A DNA stretch of 64,000 nt from assembly GCF_910592395.1 (NCBI RefSeq), contig NC_088319.1, positions 11,782,001-11,846,000 on the forward strand. The letters run 5' to 3'. The translations under genes and the position numbers were made by a program. This stretch comes from Lineus longissimus. Taxonomy: Eukaryota; Nemertea; Pilidiophora; Heteronemertea; Lineidae. This document shows positions 56,401 through 64,000 of the stretch, piece after piece. Below the pieces are notes generated by a model that saw only the letters and a program-made list of their open reading frames with translations, made no database searches and had not been told where the DNA came from. The stretch's first letter is position 1, and each line of letters starts with the position of its first letter.

Positions 56401-59400
56401 CTGGTAGCGTCTTTTGCTCGTCATTTGTCTTCTTTTTCGTAAGATAGGGGAGGCTGGCCTTGGCATGCCAAGCCGAGATTACTACCTCAATGGAAGAGAC
56501 GACGCTTCTTTAAAGTCATATGAGAAGTATGCCACCGCCATGGCAATCTTGCTCGGGGCAGATCCAAGTCAAGCGAATGAGGAGATCGAGAAAATGGTGG
56601 ACTTGGAGATTGAATTAGCAAAGGTAATTTAAGGAGCTAAGGAGTTAGTAGTGGCTCGGACTCTGAGTCGAGAGATCCCTCGTTCGATCCCCAATATCGG
56701 CGTGAGACTCTAGGCAGGTCGGTTTTATCTACAGGCTTTACTCCACCCTTTTGTATAAATCGGTACCGGTCAGAAATGCTCACTACAGATTCTTGCGCTG
56801 GTTGAGCTGCTCATTCGGGGTCATCTACTGAAAGGACAGAACGGGGTCAAAGACTGGTGTAAAGTTTGATGATAACCTATAATTATAGTATCGTTACGGT
56901 AGTTAATATCTATATATTCAACCTTTTTAAGACGAGCTTTGACTACTAGTTTGAACCATAATCGGACTGATGTGAGGAATACGTACATCGCTACCACAAT
57001 CGGCCCTGCAAGTGTAACAGTCCTTCAGTTGTGAAAGCAATGGCATGACCTCGACTATATCATTGTTGTAAGTGTCTATCTCTTGTAGATAAACAAGATG
57101 CTGAAGTCTCATCAAAAATTTGAAAAGTGTGTTCTTGTGGTCTTATGTTAGCATTCTATATAAAAAAACACTTGTGTTACTTTTGTTTCAAAGATTAAAA
57201 CCCGACAGGAAGACGAGAGGGACTTGGAGAAAATGTACAATAAAATGACAGTGAAAGAGCTCAGAGAAAAATACTCAGAGGTGCGTATGCTTGAAATCAT
57301 CAATTGGTGGTGTAACTTTTATCAGGGCTTGTTGATCAATGATTGGTTTTATTTCCCCTAACATACGCATTATTACTTAACGAATTGACACCATACTAGC
57401 GTGTCTCTGTACCAAAATCAAAACCGGAGGGGGGGGGGCTAAAACCTGGGCCCAAACCTAAGGCCCTTTGACCTCTGATCTATTCTAGTTCAGAGATGAT
57501 GTATTCTCAGTTCTGTTTATACATAGAAAATCAACAAATTGTCTGCACAAAGCATACTGAAACCTCTCTTCGGTCGTGGCCGAGTTCCATCAATTCCAAC
57601 ACGGTACGGTACTTTGGCGCGAATTAATGAGGTCCAGTTTACACACAACATTGCAATCAAGGTGTTTTAGAATGCCTCAATACCACATTATGTGTGAGTG
57701 CTGAGGGCTATATCGAAACTCGTCGTGTGCATGGATACGAATTATGTCTTGTTTTACTTTCAGTTTGATTGGGGAAGATACATGACGGGAGTATTCGCGT
57801 TTGCAAACATCACCTCGAATGACACAGACCTCGTTATAGTTAGGAAACCAGCATATCTCACAGCTATGTTCAAATTGATAAACTATACACCTAAAAGGTA
57901 CATTGCATAAGTTTTAGGCCGGGTCTATTTGGCAAGCCGCTCGCCGAACAGGCATCTTTTTTTGTCCTGTTTGGAGAGCCGCATGCCAAACAGCACTAAA
58001 AAGCCACCCTGTTCGGCCAGCCGGGCTTGCCAAACAGGTAAAAAATCTACCCTGTTTGGCGAGCTGGAGACTTTACTTTAATATTAATGAGTTCGGCTCT
58101 CCATTCAGGACAAGAAAAAGTCGCTGTTTGGTAAGCCGGGCTTGCCAAATAGTCACTTCCTAAGTTTTACGGCCAAATTTCCTTTCATTCATCCATTTTC
58201 ACTCGCGCTGTGCGGTCACTCGGCTCGATGGAAAGAGACCTTCTCATCAAGTTAAAAAATTCTAGATGCCATCATTTTTAGCGAGTCCTGTAATATTCCT
58301 CGCCATGACAAATATAACCACCTCTCGCCATAGAATAGGATGGCACCTACAGAGGGCCCTAGTGTTTGCCAGATGTAATTTTGGTAACATCAGAGCTGGT
58401 TGGTATGATTCCATATTCCGCCTTCTCCATACACGTTCTTCTTCCATTGCTCAATTGAAAACAATTGATTACCTGAGATGTAATAAAATCCTTTGAAGTT
58501 TTGCAGTCTGATCCGTTTCGAATATTTCTTCAACTTATCTCGTTCCTTTCTTGTTGGTTCGGCCTGCCTTTTTGCTAAACTTTCGATTTAGAAATTATCG
58601 CCGTGATGGCTCCCTTGGGGCGTTTTTCAAAAGTAGTCATCACCTCAATTTGGCCAAAGCTAATAAGCATTTAAATGCCAAGTTTGAAGAAATTTAACAT
58701 TATTTTACGATGGTTAATGATAGAAAGCTGAGGTATCTATTCTTAACACCAAATTTATTTATCTGAGGGGGTGGTGGATTGCTCTTTGTGATCGAGAACT
58801 ATTTTGGAAAGCCCTCGTATTTTTCACAGGTTTTCTAGAAATCTGACCTTTTAGGGAAAAGCGGACAATGTCGGACTCATGTCGGATAAACTAGGAAAAG
58901 TAGGAGAAACCATTAAGAAGTCGGAAAAAGCCTCCTACCAGTGTATGGTTATATACATGTAGGTGTTTGAACAAATTATTCACCTTGTTCACTGAAGTGG
59001 AAATATAAGTGTCTGAAGCCATTCACTTTTTGAAAATCGCTCCGTGACAGAGTCTGAAGGCACATTATGTCACGTCATATATTGTTTCTCCTTTCCAGAA
59101 CTGTGGCAAATTACATTGTTTGGAGGCGAGTAAAGGGAAATATGGACCGACTGCCGAAAGAATACAAGAAGCCATTAAGTGCTTACAAGAAGGTAACAGG
59201 AGGCAAATATTGCAGTTTTGTAAACTTTCGCACTTGACGCTAGAGGCACTGATTTAGTTTCCTACAACGTGAACACTTCTAGTACTAGTAAGTTGCCACT
59301 ATATTGAAAAGCATTACCGCGGATATAGAATAGGAAACAATTTTTCGATTTGCAAAGAGGCTATCGCATCACCAACGTGTTATTAAAGCAGGCGAAAATG

Positions 59401-62400
59401 AATGCTGCCCTACGCGACATTTATAGTTCTCCATAAAATCACCTTAAACACACCATAGAGTGTAAGAATTTATTTACAAAGATCATACTTTGTTAATTTG
59501 GTAAAATAAACCGTTTTATTCTAAAAGGCGGCACTTAATAGGCCTGAATAAGACTTACAGTTTGAACTGGTGATGCAGTAAATATGACGTAGGATTATCG
59601 AAACCCTGAATCTCAGGATGCCGATATCCAAGATGGCGGCACTAGTGAGTTACTGACTTTTTTTTAATTGCGTCACTTTGCGAGTGTGAAACTTTCAAAA
59701 TAAACCTGTGCATGTATTTGGCAAAAATCTGTGGAGAAGTACTTTCTTTTTCTTTTAATTCTTTCATTCTTGCTTTTTTTGTTCAAAGGAAATTACTGGT
59801 TCTAGCGGAGAAAGGGCACGGTGGGAGGTTTGCGCCGGTTACACCGAAAAGTACCTGGGTGGTGCTGTTGGCCGGATATTCGTCCAGAAGAAATTTGATG
59901 AGAAGGCAAAAGGCCTTGTAAGTAACAAAAAATTCTGAAAGTCTCATATTATTTTGTAGGGGAATGCTGATTACAATTTCTTCCTCCTATTTGGTGTTGA
60001 ATATGAGACGCCAGACACTTTAAAGCGAACGTCGTCGGAGCAATACAATGACCTCACGGGCGCCTCAGTCGGTATCAACGCTGTGGCAATTGGTGCATTA
60101 TCAATTCATACGCGAGTTTTGTGAATGGAACCCCATTAGGCCCTATTGTCTACAATATGACATGTTCATCAGGCTGGCCGAGTCTAGCTTACTGATCGGC
60201 GCCAGACTTTTATACAGGAAATTAGAAGGTTCATTTTCACAGCCCGAGAAAATGTACAAAGTAGGCCGAAACGTTAGTCGTGAGAAATCTTCTTTGAGCC
60301 ATCGATATATAATTCTTTTGATTATGGATGATAAATCAAGGATTTCCGAAAGCTGGGGAGATACCAGTGCCGATTCATTCAAAAGGGCTAAATTCGGCAG
60401 TCACCAGAAATTAACCAATTCTACACAGGACCATATATCTGGGAGACCCAGTTTCAGTCAGTTTTGCCTACGGGAATAGCATTCCGCGACGTTACTATTT
60501 ATAGCTCACAAGGTCATTTGAATAAGATATTGATGACGTTTTAGTCACGTGACAGTCGGACATCGACACTTATTTCTACGCATTTTAGCTTATTTCAAAG
60601 TCAATTATCTTTGACCCTGCATTGTTTTTAGCATGAATGATACCATAGAGTCAGAGAGAGAAATATTCAGAACAATTATGTAGTATTTCCAACACTCGGA
60701 CATGTGCCAGATTGAATCTAACTGCCCTAGTTAGAAAGCCTGAATCCATTACGAAAGCGCATGTTTGTCCGACATTGCCTGTAATTCAGCGATGGGGAAA
60801 TAGAGGGCAGCAGCTGCAGTGACGTCATTATCGCGGAATGCTATTGGTGAATAGGATCTTGCAACAACAAACACTCAACATCCTTTCGACAGGCGAAATG
60901 AAAGGAAATCGATATCTAGCTCTTCACTGATGATTATGCATTTTTCTGCTCCTGTTTGGTTTTATTAGGCAGAAGAAATGATAGAAAACATCCGAGCGGC
61001 ATTCAACGAATTTCTTGATGAAAATGATTGGATGGACGACGTCACTAAAAAGGCCGCGAAGGAAAAGGTTTAGTATTTTGACTACTATAGTCATGGGGGG
61101 GGGGGGGGGGGGCAGAGGAAATTTTACTCGTATTTATCAACTCGTCGTCGTAATGCAAGAGGGGGTAGAGAAAATAGAGAGGTCTTGCAGTGTTCATAAA
61201 CGACCAAGTACGACGTATGTAAATGTCGACGACTTTTTTAAAATTCTCTGATTTCCTGTGCAACAGGTATATATATAAGATGAGTGTCGACTATGTGGCA
61301 TAGCAAATCACTTGATGACACGTCGACATACTTGCCTCGTATTGTGTTTAAAGGAAGATGTATTTTTGTCTTACCTTTATAAATATTGGTGCCGTCAATT
61401 CAAAATGAAATTTCAAATTCATGATATTTTTGCATTATTTAATTTCAGGCAGCTGTCCTGTTGCCAAGGGTAGCCTACCCTGATTTCATTATGAATGATA
61501 CGGCTCTGGATGAAAAATACGAAGATGTAGGTATTTTGCCATGTCGACTTAATACCGTTGGTGAACATCACCCCCGAGTCTCCTCCTTTCACTGCCGACC
61601 AAATAGGGCGGGAAATCCGTCAGACGCACATTCATAAACGGGTGACCAATGAAATCGCTCTATAGAAAGTAATTGAATGACGGCCTGAATTGTTATTGCC
61701 AACCTTGCTTTATGATCAGGTTACCCTTCTTCTCTACAACACGCACAGTGCATTCGTGTCGAATCAGCATTACATACATGGAAGTCGCAGTGAAAGTGCG
61801 GCGCTGTATTTTTTTCGTATCATTCCGCAGAATCGGTCTTTTTCAGATAGTGGTGATCACCAACAAATATTTCGAAACAAATATCGCTATCAAGAGTGTG
61901 TATGCAAAGAATAACATAGCAGAGATACAGGAAAAGGTGGACAAATCAGAGTAGGTTCTGAGGTATTTTCTCACCTTCCACTTTTTTGGTAAAAATCAAG
62001 GAATTTAATTAATCAAGATAGGTTGAGGCATTCTTAACTCCTTGTTGTAGGAATAAAATGTTGTTAGAGAACTCAATAAGCTATCGATCCTAAGCACGAC
62101 TTTCTTCGACTTGCTTTTCGTTAAAGTACTTTAACATGTTTGACTCAGATCTTTGACCTCAAATCACTGTTTGTATGGGGAAACTCACACTTGCTATTTC
62201 TTCCGTTCGAAAAGATCACTTTAACAAATGTTAATTTGTTTTCTTCAGATGGCCTTTTGTTCATCCATCAGCAGTGAATGCATATTATTTTCCAAACTCA
62301 AATCAGATAAGTACGTTGTTGTTATGTTTCAGCAGTCATGCCATGGCCCGTTTTTTTGTTGTGAGGCCCAAATCCATTTTTGTAATCACTTTTGTTACGT

Positions 62401-63923
62401 TTTAAAAATTGTTTTCGAAGCAATAAAATGTTGATTTCTTTCTTCATTGACTGGTTTTACACAGAGGTAAACTAGTACCATAATTCAACGCCATAAGAAA
62501 TAACGAACACCCCATTCATCCTTTTCAGTGTTTCCGGCTGGTATCCTCCAGCCACCATATTTTCATCTAGAATATCCCAAGTGAGTGTTCGTTCTACATG
62601 TATATTGTGCATATTTACAATGCTGCAGACATATCACGTACTGTACATTGAAGATATTGTGCATATTTACAATGCTGCAGACATATCACGTACTGTACAT
62701 TGAAGATATTGTGCATATTTACAATGCTGCAGACATATCACGTACTGTACATTGAAGATATTGTGCATATTTACAATGCTGCAGACATATCACGTACTGT
62801 ACATTGAAGATATTTACCTCTCGATCATTTCGTTTATTCAGGATATTTATCACAATGGAGTATGCAAGTATTTACGGTTAACTTTTGCTTGAGGGCATAC
62901 TTCGATAAATGAGGAAAGTAGCCTCTTGTTCTAAAATAATTTCGTAAAATCTAAATATAAAGTTAAATCCCGCAAAACATGATTCCGAAACATTATGTTA
63001 GAAGCCTACTCTCTATTTCAGATACCTCAACTACGGTGGCGTGGGTTTAATGATGGGACATGAAATAACTCATGGATTTGACGATGAAGGTACGAGCTCG
63101 AATTCACGCCTCAGTTTGTACACATCGTCGATGTATTGTCGATTCGTCAAATTAAAATTTGTTCGTCAGTCGGCAGGTTTCGCAATCCGTGTGAACGATG
63201 AACTATGACGAAAGTCAAGACAGTCTGTTGTGTTTTCAAGTCCTGTTAGAATTCATTTCCCCGACACTCGTAAGTCATCGAACGAATAAAGGAAATTTCA
63301 CGTTTTCACATAAAATTGTCGATAAGATATACATCTACATACTTCGTACTTCATCGTTCGTAAATGTGGTGCACCATCACCCGTTTCTCTACAACAGGTC
63401 GTCAAACAGATAAAGATGGTAATTTGGTTCCCTGGTGGACACCTTCGGCGGTTGAGAACTTCAAGAAGAAAGCCCAATGCATCATTGATCAGTATTCTAG
63501 TTATAAAGTAGAGGAGGTTAATATGACGGTGAGTTGATATTAAGAGTTACTTACTGAATGAATTTTTTTAACGAATGATGCCAAACTTGAGCTTAAGGTC
63601 CGTGTGACTCTAATTCCCATTTCTCATTTTAATGTCATTAGTTCCTCCTTTTCTTTCCGTAGCTTAATGGCATCAACACCCAGGGGGAGAATATCGCAGA
63701 CAATGGCGGTCTAATGGAGGCTTTCAGGGTGAGTGAACGTGAGGGGCGTGTGTCATTTTCACGGAAACAACTACGAAGGTAAACAAACTGCGTAATCCTT
63801 TAAAATAATTTCGTCATCTTTCAGGCATACAGAAATTACGTGTCCTCGAGGGGTAGCGAGGAACCAAGATTACCCGGTGTCGACCTCTCAGGGAATCAAT
63901 TATTTTTCGTCAACTTCGCCCAG
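53421..63923 (+). CDS. Neprilysin-like M13 zinc metallopeptidase, 19 exons seen, 3' end outside window
   Basis: Exons: 53421-53437, 53839-53966, 54761-54817, 55159-55404, 55925-56127, 56444-56623, 57194-57280, 57764-57897, 59099-59192, 59789-59917, 60969-61067, 61449-61526, 61847-61950, 62249-62310, 62529-62580, 63022-63089, 63398-63528, 63663-63728, 63825-63923. All junction phases agree, giving 678 residues; the family is usually ~750, so about 70 C-terminal residues are missing at the edge. It is a type II ectoenzyme that cleaves small peptides on the amino side of hydrophobic residues. Seen: a short cytosolic tail rich in K/R, TM at 28-48, the N-terminal domain beginning [23 protein letters not shown], the substrate-contact NAYYFPN (529-535), FPAGILQPP, zinc motif HEITH (570-574) and GENIADNGG (third ligand Glu632, Asp636). 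Spacing from NAY to HEITH (41) equals that in neprilysin. The start codon has A at -3. Exon 11 uses a weak donor, GTTTAG. Neprilysin versus endothelin-converting-enzyme subgroup is not resolved. Confidence 0.95.
56634..56850 (+). mobile_element. tRNA-derived SINE candidate in intron 6 of the M13 gene
   Basis: Ten bases after a 5' splice site begins a tRNA-like head: GTTAGTAGTGGCTCGG (A-box-like), GGACTCTGAGTCGAGAG and GTTCGATCCCC (a near-consensus B box). A tRNA-unrelated body follows. The right end is uncertain because no A-rich or simple-repeat tail was identified. It does not fold into a full cloverleaf, so it is not a functional tRNA gene. Confidence 0.6.
57917..58160. mobile_element. 244-bp MITE with 9-bp target duplication in intron 8 of the M13 gene
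   Basis: Inverted ends contain CTATTTGGCAAGCC as a perfect 14-bp core. TAAGTTTTA flanks both sides exactly (57908-57916 and 58161-58169). The interior repeats CTGTTTGGC/GCCAAACAG words in both orientations. A 9-bp duplication is typical of Mutator-like elements, although the termini are not diagnostic. The insertion lies ten bases after the splice donor. Confidence 0.8.
60475..60845. mobile_element. 371-bp MITE, copy 3, in intron 10 of the M13 gene
   Basis: Perfect AATAGCATTCCGCGA inverted ends; the interior is closest to copy 2. Both TGACGTCA and CACGTG are intact. It lies about 120 bp upstream of the acceptor of exon 11. Confidence 0.88.
61095..61112. repeat. 18-base G tract in intron 11 of the M13 gene
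   Basis: Eighteen consecutive G start 27 bp after the weak donor of exon 11. G runs near donors are known intronic splicing enhancers in other animals; a role here is inference. The exact length is prone to sequencing error. Confidence 0.8.
62603..62810. repeat. 52-bp minisatellite, four apparently perfect units, intron 15 of the M13 gene
   Basis: Four head-to-tail copies of a 52-bp unit beginning TATTGTGCATATTTACAATG and ending GTACATTGAAGA fill 208 bp with no difference I can see. It begins 22 bp after the splice donor of exon 15. Perfect identity points to recent expansion or replication slippage. Confidence 0.95.
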
Positions 63924-64000
63924 GTAAGGTCATGAGCGAAAGCGGGTGGAAAGGAACATCCTGCCCGAAAACAATGGTGTGTACAAGAAAATATTCTTAT

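Noticed and set aside
56636-56710. Second tRNA gene
   Set aside because: A and B boxes are present but no acceptor stem or full cloverleaf forms; better explained as a SINE head.
60048-60479. 143-codon frame in an M13 intron
   Set aside because: It lies between two well-phased exons of the peptidase, matches no family and ends at the terminus of the 371-bp MITE.

Overview
This is metazoan nuclear DNA. Genes are split into many short exons with GT-AG introns. There is a eukaryotic tRNA gene, a single-exon rhodopsin-family receptor, and a dense mix of small inverted-repeat transposons, tandem repeats and degraded retroelement pieces. AT-rich introns, many MITE-like elements and a peptide-receptor-type GPCR suggest a marine invertebrate (a lophotrochozoan or an invertebrate deuterostome). 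The sequence alone does not settle the phylum. All comparisons were made by eye; no alignment program or database was used.

Layout. From 1 to 29 kb there is no gene I can support, apart from a tRNA-Thr(AGT) on the minus strand (18093-18165) and one weak candidate exon (26272-26394, minus). This part is repeat territory: a mariner-type MITE, the first copy of a 371-bp MITE, a 947-bp foldback element, a 21-bp minisatellite, a hAT-like MITE, a ~230-bp satellite array split by a 445-bp insertion, and a 340-bp tandem duplication that looks identical in both copies. A complete intronless class A GPCR lies at 29164-30285 (+). From 30 to 41 kb there are faint LINE remnants and two decayed tandem-repeat fields (36.2-37.2 kb and 37.7-40 kb).

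From 49.1 down to 41.5 kb (minus strand) an eleven-exon gene joins in frame into a 631-residue MFSD8/CLN7-like transporter. One of its introns is of the GC-AG type. Its last intron carries a transposon nested inside another transposon.

From 53.4 kb to the right edge (+ strand) nineteen exons join in frame into 678 residues of a neprilysin-like M13 zinc metallopeptidase. It has a membrane anchor, HEITH and GENIAD motifs; the last ~70 residues lie beyond the window. A second copy of the 371-bp MITE sits about 130 bp upstream of its start codon and a third lies in an intron.

The three protein genes have no evident shared pathway: a plasma-membrane peptide receptor, a lysosomal-type transporter and an ectopeptidase. 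A peptide receptor and a peptide-degrading ectoenzyme could act on the same ligands, but proximity alone does not show it. The most unusual aspects are the transposon architecture (nested insertions, foldback arms with internal tandem arrays, repeats crowding 5' splice sites) and departures from family norms in the GPCR and the transporter.
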